Shown here one piece after another: positions 52,715 to 64,000 of a stretch of DNA of 64,000 nucleotides (position 1 is its first letter; every line of letters begins with the position of its first letter). The stretch covers positions 12,946,633 to 13,010,632 of the forward strand of contig OZ037769.1 in NCBI GenBank assembly GCA_964035545.1, read 5' to 3'. The position numbers and the translations under genes were made by a program. This DNA comes from Bugula neritina (taxonomy: Eukaryota; Bryozoa; Gymnolaemata; Cheilostomatida; Bugulidae). A model generated the notes under the pieces. That model saw only the letters and a program-made list of their open reading frames with translations. It made no database searches and had not been told where the DNA came from.

Positions 52715-52915
52715 GATATAAGCAAAATATATCTATCAATATACTATATATTCCTAATATATAGTTCTTTACTATATGTTAGCAATATATAGTTATATAC
52801 TATGTATTTTTAATATATAATTGTATATAGCTATATATTATATATTGCTAATATATACTATATACTGTATATTGCTAATATATAGTATATAACTATATGT
52901 TAGCTAATCTAATTA
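52715..52915. repeat. palindromic AATATATAGTTATATACTAT repeat
   Basis: About six AT-rich units built on AATATATAG...CTATATATT in the 3' UTR of the two-TM gene. Self-complementary within and between units. Confidence 0.75.
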
Positions 52916-53085
52916 GAATAATTCTCTCTTTATTTTCAGAACTACAAAATAATTTGTAGTATTTCAGTACAACAGTATTTCTTTTTCATTGACTGATAGA
53001 ACACAATGGTTGTATGAGAATTTCTATTCAAGTGATGCCTTTTGCCACATGTTTGGTTTAAATTATTGTATATATTTAGTAGCTA

Positions 53086-53091
53086 AATAAA
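53086..53091 (+). terminator. polyadenylation signal AATAAA (two-TM gene)
   Basis: Hexamer in AGCTAAATAAATAAC, 400 bp after the stop at 52686. Confidence 0.5.
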
Positions 53092-53989
53092 TAACATTAT
53101 GCAATTACCATTCCTCAAGAATAGCTTACCATATTTTCTATTGGTAGTCATCTGTAAACCTAAGTCAGCTGTTGTTATTTATGTACTTTTCTTAACCATT
53201 ACAGTGATATTTTCAGTGACAAAGACTTTTTTTATAAATTTTTACAGTTTTACAATTGCTGCATTTTATTTATAGTCGAAATTTTATGATAACTTTTGAT
53301 ACAGTCTGTTTATATATCATATATGATATCTAGTTCTTTTATTATTTTTTTGCTTTTTTTGTCATTTAATGTGCATAATGCAAAATAATGTTTACTACTT
53401 ATAACTCATTACAATTTCAGTTTGTAAATTAGTAAAAAAGATCAAAGTAATATAAAATATACCTAATTATTGGTTTTTATGGGAGCTGTAGGAATTCCGG
53501 GTTGGCCAGGTTTAAAAATCCAATTTTTCCAACCATGTTTCTATTAATTTTAAGAGTGCAGATGTGGTGTGCAGATAAAATGAACCGCATGAGTACTCCT
53601 AACATGTAAATCTTAATGCAAATGATCAGCAAAATTATGTTATACGCTATAGTCTATACAGTATAATAATATATTATATATCGCGTTGCGTTGAAACGGC
53701 ATTTTATTTTACGCGGTCCCCTACCCGGTGCTTAGCCTAGAGATTATTTCGTGTAATATTATACCTGCACTTGAGTTCAACATAATATTAATATTTGGCT
53801 GTTGCCTAGGGCTGGTACATGTTGATTATTTGCAAAGGTCACCATACCGATTGTACTATTTCAACTTCAAATTTCCTTGAACTTGGAAATAACATTAAAA
53901 CTCGGACGGTTTAGTCATTAAAATGTGTGCCGTGAAAAGTGAGTGCCACTGAAGTAGAAACCAGTGTTTTCCAGTTCATTGGTTAGTGC

Positions 53990-54690
53990 ATGTCTAGTTG
54001 GCACTTCGGTTAGATCTGCTCATAGTCATAATATTCATAATTCATACTCATACTCATACTGACTGGTATTTAACGTGATTAAGCCATAGGGCTAGACATA
54101 ACATTGCCCTTACTCTTACTCTTAGGCTTAGCTGTTGGTCAAAGTTAGTGTTACCATAAATGATAAAATTGAATGATGATAATAATTATAATCATTGATC
54201 ATCATAATCATAATGCTAGTAATATAATAATAATATTAATTGATCATTAAAACTAAAACTAAATCACAGTAATGAGTAATGAGTAAAACTAAACAGTAAA
54301 TGTAATTATAATCATAATGATGATGTAAATGATTATCAGTATCACTTGATTAGCATTATCATTATGATTTTATGTAATGATCATCATTATGATTATGACA
54401 ACCATTAAATTTGATCATTTTAATTCTTATTAGTGATTAATAAACTTATATCATAATCATAATGATATTTTAGTTATTAATAATAATAATGAGTATAACG
54501 AATATATTATTAATTCATAATTGTAATAATAAATTATTGATTATAAATTTAACATCTAATGATAATCCATATTTATAATGATGATAATGAATGTGCCCCT
54601 ATCATAACCAATAATTTATTTTTAGTATTACTATTCCTATTAGTATAACTTAAACTATAAGTAGTGCTATTACTATTACTATTAGTAATG
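53990..54690. repeat. cryptically simple ATCATAATGAT/ACTATTAC block
   Basis: Irregular words such as ATAATCATAATG, GATCATCATTATGATTATG and CATACTCATACTGACTGG. Same style as the blocks near 9745 and 44490. It abuts the LINE relic. Confidence 0.65.
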
Positions 54691-54704
54691 TAGTTGCCAT
54701 TTTT

Positions 54705-55290
54705 TTTTTATCTGATAATCACCAGAAACAGCTATATTAATGATATTTGTTTTAGTATTACGCTTGTCAACTATCACAATGTCAGACATCCTAGCTTCAG
54801 TGACTTGGTGTGTATTTTGAAATCCTACAAGATTGTTATATTGTCACTGTCTATTACTGGTTCCACTCGATTGTCAAACCAATTTTTACTCTTGCATCTT
54901 ACTCTTTACATCTGTGCATTCTGCACAACTCCTAGTTAATTGTATTTGCCCTGTGCTAGCTTCCCACATTTACTGGGTATATGCATCACAGTTTCATCCC
55001 TCACATTACACATTCAGCACTGCTTGCTGCCTTGTTCTTTCATTATGGTCGCCTTGAAGTGTTTGATCTTGAGCAGCCAAGAAAGGTCCATATGTTTCGT
55101 TTTTAGTCAACATGTGTTCTCTTTATGTAATCTGAAAAACTGCACTGTTCAATTGATACCGTTTCTTTATTACCTTCTCTCGTCCCAATATGCAGTCTGT
55201 TTCTGATGACGTACATTACGTATTGTCCTAAGTTCCTTTTTCAGCTCATCAACAGTATTCCAGCCATGTAGCACACTGCTGAAATGGCCA
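54705..55290 (-). mobile_element. decayed non-LTR retrotransposon (LINE) 3' fragment
   Basis: Minus-strand translation, with stops and frameshifts, gives three blocks in the order typical of the region after the reverse transcriptase in many invertebrate LINEs. They are AAQDQTLQ near 55070; a zinc-knuckle-like CNVRDETVMHIPSKCGKLA at about 54945-55010, where active copies have CxxC..ETxxHI..C; and MSDIVIVDKRNTKTNIINIA at about 54735-54795. The plus-strand open frames in this interval are shadows. The coding match stops near 54705, at a T run on the plus strand, beside the simple-repeat block. Confidence 0.68.
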
Positions 55291-55840
55291 CACATTTATT
55301 ACTTTTAGTATTATATTCCTTCTATTGAGTTTTTTTCTGTTACTCCTTCCTGACCTTAAAGTTCATTTCTTTCATTTTTTTCTGTTTTTAGAATTCCAAA
55401 GTACTACTTATGTGACTTCTCATCAAGATTATATATTCCTTGTTCATTAGGTATACTCAATTTTTTGTCCTCTATTTTTTTCTTCTGTTGCAACCAGTGT
55501 CGCACACTTTTGTAATTCAAGCTTCATTTTGTTTCACGGGTCTAACTAAGGTCTCTAATTCTGTTTTAGATCTTTTGTCAGCTTTCAGGTTATCCATGGT
55601 TTATTTTTATGCCTTGTTGAAACTTAGAACCTTGACCCACTTCTCTTATTAGGATTAGGCCTAAAGCAGCCGCATAAAAGTGAAAATTCCCAGCTTTGTA
55701 TATCGCTCTCCAATAAATAGGGCCTGTTCATATTAACTCAATTTTTTGTAAATTCTTTGTGATTTTAACTTAAATAATTTGTGAATGTCACCAATAGTAA
55801 AAGAAGTTGATAAAATCCAACAACTATAATTGTAGTTCTG

Positions 55841-58800
55841 ATGGATGTTGATTTGACAAAGAAAGAATCATCAAAATTGTTAGAGGTAAGTAAGCGCTAA
55901 AGTTGTATTTAGATTCTTCAATATTTAATTCTGTTAAATTTTAGGCAGCAGGAAATATTCACGCCTACTGTCAATTCCTTTCTTATGCCTTCATCAAAAC
56001 TGTGCAATATCAATTGAGCCACCATGTCATTAAGTTATTGTTCCTTGTTCCCCAGCTAAATAATAGTATCAGTTGTAGCTAATGTTTATTAGTAAGTCTT
56101 GAAGATTATGTAAACTTTCCTACTTAATTTTTTTTCTAGTATTTGTAGATTCAAAATGTTTTTAAGCTGTTATGTTGCCAGATTCAGGGCTGTAGGCAAA
56201 TCCACAAGTTTACTATTTCATATCTCTTAATACTGGAAAATACTTTTTTATCAGCAAATACTAATAATTGCCATTGCATGAGATATCTTGGGTAATAAAA
56301 CAGAAAAATAAAACGGTGTGTGTGATACTTTCAGTTTAAAAGTAGAGTAGCTGATATTAAAAAACCAGAGTTATGGGATGAAGACACTGATTTGTTCCTG
56401 AGAAGATGGTTGATAGGTAAGTTGAATATGGCATGGTACATTTTCAGCTGTAGCTCTATCAGCATATAGCTTGCTGCACTATTATGTAACGTGGTATAAG
56501 TCGCGTATCTCACTGTAGGAATAAAATTAGTGTGTTCCATGTCATATATAATATGTGTTTCAATATTTTGAAGCTCGGAACTGGAACGTTGACAAAGCAG
56601 AAGTGATGCTCCGTAAGGTGAATATTGAGCTGCCTTTTATACCCGCAATAACTATACATATGCTAAGTTGTGAAATATAAAAAACACACATAAAACTCTG
56701 CATTGCTAGTTTCTGTTGGATACATTTTGTTGCTCTTCGCGCAGAGTATGGAGTACAGGAAGAAAGTAAACTGTGACACTCTATTGGCTGATTATAAACC
56801 TCCTGAGGTTCTTGAGAAGTATTTTGTTGGAGGTATCTGTGGTTACGATAAGGAAGGGTCTCCAGTCTGGATTGACGTGTTCCCTCTTCTAGATGTCAAA
56901 GGTAATGACAAGCACCTGTTGCTATCTGCCAAAGTCTTTCCTTACTTACGGTCTGATTAGTGAGAATACAGCTACAGCAAGATAACGTCATTTGTAAGAC
57001 TGTCGTCTGTTGGAAAGATAGTAAAGATACTAATTAGTCAGATAACCTGTTTTCCTTATCTAATACTTGAAATATCTTCAAGTGTAGAAAGTTCTGGGAA
57101 ATAATTATACTGTTGTATTTGTTCCCAGCATGCAAATGTACTAGACACTTTGTTGTTACCAAATTTGTTTTTATGTCATAATTTTAGTTCTTGAACTTTT
57201 TAACTGCTAATTTAATTTTCGAAAATTCAATTGGTAGACCGTTGTTTAGTGCTAAAATTATGTCCTCCATCTTATAAGTACATTTTATATAGCAATATAC
57301 TGTCTCAATTTTATTTTAACTTTTGAAACTATATGCATAAGTTAAGACAAATATCTTATATAAAATTAAAAACAAATCTTGAGTATAGCAGATTCTCTCG
57401 GCCAGTCGGATTTCTGTGATCATGTATCACAAATTCCTTGCTATGGTTTTATTTCAATCGGAATAGTGGATAATAGTAAAACTATTTGCATCACATGAAA
57501 AGGGTTACGGTATGTGCTCTTTAATGTGTAATATGGATCCTTCTATAAGCATAGAAGATCATATATTCATTATGTTAATCATTTGATAGGTATTCTTCAT
57601 TCTGTAACAAAAGAGAAAATCATCCTTCATAAAATAGTTGCATGCGAAGAGCTTCTCTTTCTACTCAGGCAGCAGACTCAGAAGGTGAGCTGACTTCAAG
57701 CAGCAATGTCTCTTCCCAGGTTCATATATTATGTAATATCAACGTATTTGTTGATTACTCTTCCATGATATCATGCTCTGAATTCTTATGACAATGACAC
57801 GTATATTTGTTATATGATGCAACCCTGTCTACCAGCATAACGTGACGTGATACGCAATGTTGTTGATTGCTTGGCAGTGGTATATTTCCTCAGAATACCA
57901 GCTTATCTTAGTCACTTGTTGCTGTAGCTAAAGAAATCCGTTGACGGTATCGTCATAATACTGGATGTGGCAGGACTGAGCTGGAAGCACCTCTGGCCTC
58001 CAGGTATGATCAAACAATTGAATATAATAAGTTACGGAGCAGCCGTGGTCTAGGGGTTAGTAAGCATGAAGTCATGGGTTCAAACCCCAATAAAGGCCAT
58101 TGGTGATGTTAGGAAGAGCATCCAGTCATAATTGCTCCTGTGTCCCATCTGAATAAGTCCTTTGCCTGATTTAACAAAAACCTTTCCATCAGGGGTTTCT
58201 CACAGGGATGGTGACTATAAACTAGCGTGAGTTTTTTTAAATATGATAAATAATGGCCCTTAACCGTAATAAAAGTGACATAGAAATAATTGACATGCGG
58301 TTTAAATATATGATTGCAGTTTGAGAAATTTCTTACTCTTAAAAAGTTGCCAATTGTTGAAATGAATATCTGAAAGAATTAATTTCACTCTACTAAAATA
58401 ATGAACTTACACTATATGGTGAATTATAATGGTGCTCTAAATTACTCTATAATTTTTATAGAATTTATAATGAAAACATTAAAAGCACACTGTGTTATAT
58501 TGATTAGAGCTAAGCTGCAAGTCATAGTGCTTTGATGAGCTGATACCCGCCAGTATACAGTAGCTCTTTGATAACATTCTTTAGATGTATCAGGGTACTG
58601 TAGAGCTCATAACCAGTGTGTTAGTGTACTGTCATTTATTATGTGTTTAGGCATTGAGTGCTTCAAAGAGATTGTGGCTGCATTTGAGGATAATTACCCG
58701 GAAGTGCTAAGAAGAGTGTATATTATAAATGGTAAGATTACTTGGTGTGTTACACTAATGGTAGTAAGTATACTAACATGCCAGTAGTAGGGTTTGAACC

Positions 58801-61046
58801 TTTTGTTCTACCATCTCGTTTAGTGCTGTAAAGTCTACCCTTATCCAGCCCAAAACTAGAAGGGTAAAGCCTTTACTAAGTAACTGTGGAGGTTAGGAGT
58901 GTCATATAACAGTGCCATACCTACCAGCTGCCACACACTGTCCTATTTTCTACTCGTGGTACAGTTTGTCACGCAGCTGTCACATCTTAACTTGAAAAGG
59001 AAAATGGCAGAAAAATTGCTTTAACTGTATTTCATTGTTGAGGTTTTTTGCAGATATATTATGAAGAGCACATCTGTTATATTCATTGTTACAATATTTT
59101 AGAATAATGTTGCATTTGTAAGCTATAGAGACACGTTTTAAACTAATTGAGAAAATTCTACTGCCATCAAAATTCTTCCAATTGATTTTGAGTTAATCTT
59201 TGCAATACTATTATTCATTATTAGTCAGTTAAAGTTGAAGAAACAGACATTATAGCCATTAGCATAGAGTTTGTGATGTCATGTGCAAGTGTTTGTAATG
59301 TTTGTTCTGTTTGGTGTTGTAGCGCCACGCATCTTTGTCCTCGCCTACAATATGGTTAAGAACGTTCTGACTGCGCGGACAGCCGGAAAGATTCATATGC
59401 TGGGAAGTGAGTATTTGGAATAAAGGAAGATGATCTGATAGTCATTCATTGAGTGTTACTGTGAATATAAGTAGTTATTGTACTTGTACTTAAGGTAACT
59501 GGAAGGAATCTCTATTGGATGTGATGGATGCTGATCAACTTCCTGTGTATTATGGTGGTACGCAGGTGGATGAGAACGGAGACCCCAAGTGTCCCAATAA
59601 GGTTAGTACATAACCTACCACTACTTTTGTTTCTCTTTTTACTATTACATTATCTATTACTATTATACTCTCTATTACTATTGTTTCTTTTACTATTACA
59701 TTCTTTGACTGTTATTATTATACTCTCTTTTACTATTACATTCTTTTACTGTTACTATTATACTCTCTTTTACTATTACATTCTTTTACTGTTATTATTA
59801 TACTCTCTTTTACTATTACATTCTTTTACTGTTACTATTATACTCTCTTTTACTATTGTTTCTTTTACTATTACATTCTTTTACTGTTACATTCTCTATT
59901 ATTGTTTATTCTTTACCACTATTACACACTTCATTTCTGTTACGTTTTCTATTACTATTGTTTACACAATTTGTCTCATTTCCAGATACTACATATTATA
60001 TGATAGAAGTTGTCTTCTTTGTATAGATACTGTATAGTAGGAGTTGTCCTATTTTTACAGATACTGTATAGTAGGAGTTGTCCTATTTTTGCAGTTACTG
60101 TATGGTAGGAATTGTCCTATTTTTACAGATACTGTATAGTAGGAGTTGCCTCCTATTTTTGCAGTTACTGTATAGTAAAGGTTGTCTTATATTTGCAGAT
60201 ACTGTATAGTAGGAGTTGTCCTATTTTTACAGATACTGTATGGTAGGAGTTGTCCTGATTTTGCAGATACTGTATAGTAGGAGTTGCCCTATTTTACAGA
60301 TACTGTATGGTGGAGAGGTGCCAAAGACTTATTATTTTACCCACGATGATATCTCTGCCGATATGCAAACAGTGTATGTTTCTCGAGGTTCTACCAAGTA
60401 CATACAACTCCCGATCACTGTCAGCAAATGTCAAATTAGGTAAACTGACTCATTCACATCATCCTAGCAATCAGCACCTAACTACACAATACACAAGCAA
60501 AGGCTGTGTGGGTGAATAGTTTGTTGTGAAATATATGTGCCTGCTGTAAGACGCCTGCCTCACATTTGATATAGAAACTTCTTTATTTTAGTGGGTAGTC
60601 TATTTCAGTCTTTTTGCTATGAGTACACAACACTATGACTTGGTAGAAACGTTGCTTATAGTTTTGTGTTGTTTTATGGCAGTCCATATTTTACTACATT
60701 GTTTCTAGTTACTTCCCAGTTTCATATCATGTGCTTATAACAATACTATTACTTGAAACTTCGAGTCAGTACTTTTAGTATCAGTCAACTCGTAAAACTT
60801 GTAAAGCAACACAATTTGAATAAGAAGCGAGTTTTCTCATTTTTTAAAATAGCACACTTTGCATGTTCTGTTTTAGATACACAATACGATCTGAGAAACA
60901 TGATATAGGCTATGGTTTCCTATACAACGACTTGGATAGCCCGAGTAAACGCCATTCAGAGATGCAGGTAATTCTCAGCTCAACGAGAACCAACACCCAC
61001 ATGGTGCAGCTGACAGGCGTCCTGGAATGCAATCAGCCCGGTATTT
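55841..61046 (+). CDS. SEC14-like lipid-transfer protein (CRAL-TRIO + GOLD), 3' end not found
   Basis: SEC14L-type phospholipid/tocopherol-binding protein. Eleven exons join in phase: 55841-55885, 56335-56416, 56574-56617, 56745-56901, 57590-57684, 57928-58003, 58651-58731, 59323-59406, 59495-59601, 60300-60439 and 60877-61046 (360 codons plus one base). The N-terminal CRAL-TRIO-N helices run from [14 protein letters not shown] to [20 protein letters not shown]. The lipid-binding domain includes [37 protein letters not shown] and [20 protein letters not shown] followed by LPVYYGGT. The GOLD domain starts at [10 protein letters not shown]. The last readable exon ends at NQPGI with a good donor in phase 1. 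The expected final GOLD strand (about 15-25 residues) is not found between 61047 and 62122, so it probably lies beyond the window with the SAP/SWIM/YqaJ gene inside the intron. Intron 10 is wholly tandem repeats. Confidence 0.9.
58036..58237 (+). mobile_element. tRNA-derived SINE, copy 4
   Basis: In SEC14L intron 6, 33 bp after the exon 6 donor. Box A (TGGTCTAGGGGTTAG) and box B (GGTTCAAACCC) are clear, with a short internal deletion between them relative to copy 2. The same body and 3' GTGACTATAAACT...GTGAGTTTTTTT end are present. Confidence 0.9.
59625..59965. repeat. pyrimidine-rich TTTTACTATTACATTC minisatellite
   Basis: Tandem units of about 16 and 32 bp (TCTTTTACTATTACATTC / TTTTACTGTTATTATTATAC) filling the 5' half of SEC14L intron 10, starting about 25 bp after the donor. 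The Leu/Tyr-rich open frame at 59528-60037 is an artefact. Confidence 0.88.
59986..60299 (+). repeat. 34-bp minisatellite made of the SEC14L exon 11 splice acceptor
   Basis: Eight good units plus one diverged 5' unit. The units start at 60027, 60061, 60095, 60129, 60165, 60199, 60233 and 60267. Each begins with (A/T)TACTGTATAGTAGGAGTT and ends with a pyrimidine-rich CTATTTTTACAG or TTTTTGCAG. The true exon starts at 60300 with ATACTGTATGGTGGAG, i.e. the same first bases. Each unit therefore repeats the exon start plus a usable polypyrimidine-AG acceptor. Confidence 0.94.
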
Positions 61047-62122
61047 GTAAGTTTTCAACTTTCATCATTTCATTTACTGTAGAATAGAGGAGTTTCAGAC
61101 ATCCCTCCAGAGTGGTTTGTATTTTAAAGTTGTCTTCCCCTACAGGTATTGGGGGCAGTCTCGATGATATATAGAAGGCCCATAAAATCAGTAGAAATGT
61201 AAGGTTTGAGTGAAGACTATTACTAGTATATGTTTCATTTTTTCCAAGATTGATATTTTGGCATAAGCACACATATGAGCAGTTTCAGAATTTTTTTAAA
61301 AAATTTTGTTATTGATAAATTTCAGAAAAAGAAAACTTCAGAGCATATTTGTGGTTTTGATTATTGAGCAAATCTGAAGCTGGCAGCTGTCATATTATCA
61401 TTTGTTTTGCTGGCTGTAACCAGCCTGTTTAGAGCTGCTATAACCTTTCAACTCTTAGGACAATAATAACTGCAATATAGCTGCACTAGTGGGCTCTGTC
61501 TTACTGAACTTCAAATGCTCCAAATTGTGGGTTGGAACACATGCCTGCACATGCCACATAAAGGCACTGGCTCATTTGTATTAACATGTTCACTACTTAC
61601 AACACTTATACTATGAAAACAACTAAGCCACCCTACTATCTAATATTTCTATCAAAAATAAAGATATGTATTAAAACAGATAGATTAAACTTGTAATTTT
61701 AAACAATATCTTATCTAAAAATTCCAAACACTGTATAACTATATATATGCTTTATAAGCATATGTTTCCATGGCATGCCTGCAAGACAATGAAAATATTT
61801 AGAGAACAGTAAAAAGAAGCATATAAATTTCAGAATAGTTTCTTTTTTCCTGAGATGAATATTATGGAAATGTCCCACAATTCAACATTTAAATTAAGTC
61901 TGTAAAATAATTTTCACAGTGTATTTTCAATAATTATTTTTGCAAGCTAGTTTGTGTTTGTTATAGTATGCCATTTTACAGTGGCTTAGTTAACTAGGTC
62001 AAAGTTCATTCAGCAGTGCAATGCAATTAACCCAACACACTTCCATTGTACACATTAGCAAACAAGTCATATAATAAGCTAGAAATCAGACAGAAACCTT
62101 ACGCAGCATTTAATTTTCTAAA
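61047..62122. other. presumed SEC14L intron/upstream of YqaJ gene
   Basis: AT-rich. I searched by eye for the final SEC14L GOLD exon (a Phe-Asp-Asn-like motif after an AG in the right phase) and did not find it. No other element is recognised. Confidence 0.5.
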
Positions 62123-64000
62123 ATGGATACTAGCCAAACTAATAATTGCAACTTAGTGAAAGATGATCTGATTGCTTTAACAGAAGTTAAAACTTGGAAT
62201 ATTGAAGCTCTGAAAGACTTTTGCAGAAAAAGAGGTTACAAGATTACTGGTTCAAAGGACGAGCTTAGTGCTCGTGTATATTTTCTTTATAACAATCAAA
62301 TACCTGAAGAGCCTGGAGCAAAGCAGCAAGAAGCATCACGAAAAATAGATTACAAAACTCTACATAATGCTGTAGTCCCAACTATTGACCCAGCTAGGCT
62401 TAGTAAATGGATCAATGAGAAAGATGGTATTAGCCAGTGGCCACCAGTTTCTTATATAGAAATTGTACAATTTTTATTGAAACATGGTCAAAACTTGACA
62501 GCTGATGCTCTAACTACATATAAAACCGGAAAAGGATTTTCATATTTTTATAATGGATTCCTTCAAGAGGTGTTCTGTCATCCAATTAGAAAAGATAGTT
62601 CGGTGTGTTATCTAAAATCTACTTGCACTCCAAGCAATAGACTGAATGATACACCACACAACTTATGGACTAAAGTAGAAAAAAATTCAGGCACAATTCT
62701 TTCAGCATTCTGCTCTTGTGTAGCTGGGTAAGAAAAATAATATTTTGATCTTAAATACTAATTTATACATTTTTGTAGAAGCTTTAAAAAATAGACGAAG
62801 TTTATACTTTCAATTTTAGATTAAGCCAAACTTGCAATCACGTTGCTGCATTACTTTTCAAATTGAAAAGTGCATTCAGGCTGGAGCTATCGAGCCTTTC
62901 TTGTACAAGCACTGCATGTTCATGGAAAGCTCCTAAGTATGAAAAGGCGAAGCAGCTGTACATTCCAGTACAAGATATGGAATTTAACAAACCTCAATAT
63001 TGCAAAGGTAAACAAAATGTTGCAAGCTTTTGTAGTTTATAAGCAGTAGCTATTATAATATGTAATATTATATAATGTAATATTGTAAAAAATAATTTAG
63101 TATAAGTATGCATTGAGATTGTGTTATATAACATGAAATTGCTGATTTTCAGCTTGTTTTAAATTTTAATTGTTAAAATATGCATAATTACAATTTTTTT
63201 TATAAATATATGATTTGAACACTTGCATGATTATTTATAGGTACTAGCAGCAGACAAAGTCATACCCTTAAGACACAAGTTGAAGTAATGTGTAAAGAAG
63301 ATTTAGAAACTGTAAATGACACAGAAGAGTTTAAAAGTTTTGTTAGCAGTATGAAAAAGCTTTTACCCTCTGCTGTAATGTTTTTGCCAGGTAATATATA
63401 CTAATGAATGCAGGTTATTATTATTTTAGGCTACTCAACTTTTAAATGATTCCTCATAAGCCATATTACAGTGCTGCTTATATTAGGCTCTAGTAAACTG
63501 TTTCCATTACTACACTTGCAATAAGATAGATTATTTGATACAAGAATAGTTTTCATGGTATATAACAATGCTGATGTTGATAATATAGCCGCATATTTAC
63601 CAACAATTCTTTCACACGCACGGACAAGCATACACTATTTCAAAGAGTTCTAACCATGAACTTATTTTTTATAGGAAAAAAGAAAGCTCCAGAAACTATT
63701 CCTTTGCAGGAGACAAACTTAATAAGTATTGCATCTATTGCTAAGAGCTGTGGCACAGTAAAAGAGTTTCTACAGAAAATATCCCTGCCTGTAGTAGAAT
63801 TGAATAAAATAGAAAAGGAAACCAGGGGTCAAAGCGACAATGCTACATGGTATGAAGCTAGGAAAGGGCGAGTTACTGCTTCGAATTTCTATAGAGTGCA
63901 CACTAAAATACAAAGCATGAAAAAAACCCAAAAACTGATATCAGGGCTTTGTTAAAATCATTGATTGATCCACCAGTGCTAGGGCACCTTGATCAAATAT
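62123..64000 (+). CDS. SAP + SWIM zinc finger + YqaJ-type nuclease-like protein, frameshifted, runs off the window
   Basis: Four exons are visible: 62123-62727, 62820-63007, 63241-63390 and 63675 to beyond the edge, all with good splice sites and phase. Residues 20-55 form a SAP-like helix pair (IEALKDFCRKRGYKITGSKD), usually DNA-binding. A SWIM zinc finger spans the first intron: C197-x-C199-x7-C207-x-H209 (FCSCVAG / LSQTCNHVAALLF). The last exon begins the YqaJ recombinase-like nuclease fold (ATWYEARKGRVTASNFYRV). After an A7 run at 63920-63926 the frame soon stops (TAA ending 63955). In the next frame the family-like sequence continues (TDIRALLKSLIDPPVLGHL) to the window end, so one base is missing. 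This is either a young pseudogene or an assembly error. Such SWIM/YqaJ genes are multicopy in many invertebrates and are suspected to be mobile; no terminal repeats are visible here. Confidence 0.78.

Larger units (their letters stand above)
53092..55840. other. intergenic DNA with simple repeats and a LINE relic
   Basis: It contains the cryptically simple block at 53990-54690 and a decayed minus-strand LINE fragment at about 54705-55290. The rest is AT-rich with no coding pattern. Confidence 0.55.

Noticed and set aside
54694-55206. Plus-strand open frames of 70-90 residues
   Set aside because: They are antisense to the LINE-like minus-strand blocks, which carry the recognisable signal.

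Overview
This is a window of animal nuclear DNA. It is AT-rich and made of spliced genes (GT-AG introns of about 80 bp to 6 kb) with AATAAA polyadenylation signals, tRNA-derived SINEs, MITE-like elements, a LINE relic and many micro- and minisatellites. The gene set (lipoyl synthase, isopentenyl-diphosphate isomerase, an MS4A-type tetraspan, a SEC14-like lipid-transfer protein, a D8C/uromodulin-like receptor, a SAP/SWIM/YqaJ protein and an amidated neuropeptide precursor) fits a marine invertebrate, perhaps a lophotrochozoan. I cannot name the species. No bacterial, plastid or mitochondrial genome features are present.

Layout. 1-4100: AT-rich DNA with long (TA)n and (GT)n tracts and no recognised gene. 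4138-4452 (+): small secreted precursor ending in a KR...GF-GR amidation cassette. 5746-8132 (-): IDI1, four exons, complete. 11401-17008 (+): LIAS, nine exons, complete. 18469-22667 (+): four-TM MS4A/CD20-like protein, seven exons. 23450-25708 (-): 405-residue coiled-coil protein, three exons. 28558-42886 (+): 554-residue type I membrane protein with a D8C-like cysteine module, nine exons. 46390-52686 (+): two-TM protein with PPxY motifs, with one junction unresolved. 55841-61046 (+): SEC14L-type CRAL-TRIO/GOLD protein whose last exon is not in the window before 62122. 62123 to the right edge (+): SAP + SWIM + YqaJ gene with a frameshift in an A7 run.

The genes do not form a pathway. IDI1 (isoprenoid synthesis) and LIAS (mitochondrial lipoate synthesis) are unrelated housekeeping neighbours about 3.3 kb apart and head to head.

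The most unusual signal is tandem repetition of splice sites. LIAS exon 6 ends inside an 18-copy, 21-bp minisatellite in which nearly every unit repeats the exon end plus the 5' splice donor, in frame. The SEC14L intron 10/exon 11 boundary lies at the end of an array of about 34-bp units, each repeating the 3' splice acceptor plus the first bases of the exon. Other items of note are a perfect 21-bp-stem hairpin in a LIAS intron, a 3-bp-TSD MITE, a two-copy fold-back MITE family, a four-copy SINE family, and a higher-order CTA/CTG repeat that begins about 10 bp after a LIAS donor. Exon boundaries were read by eye from splice consensus, frame continuity and family similarity; no alignment was run.
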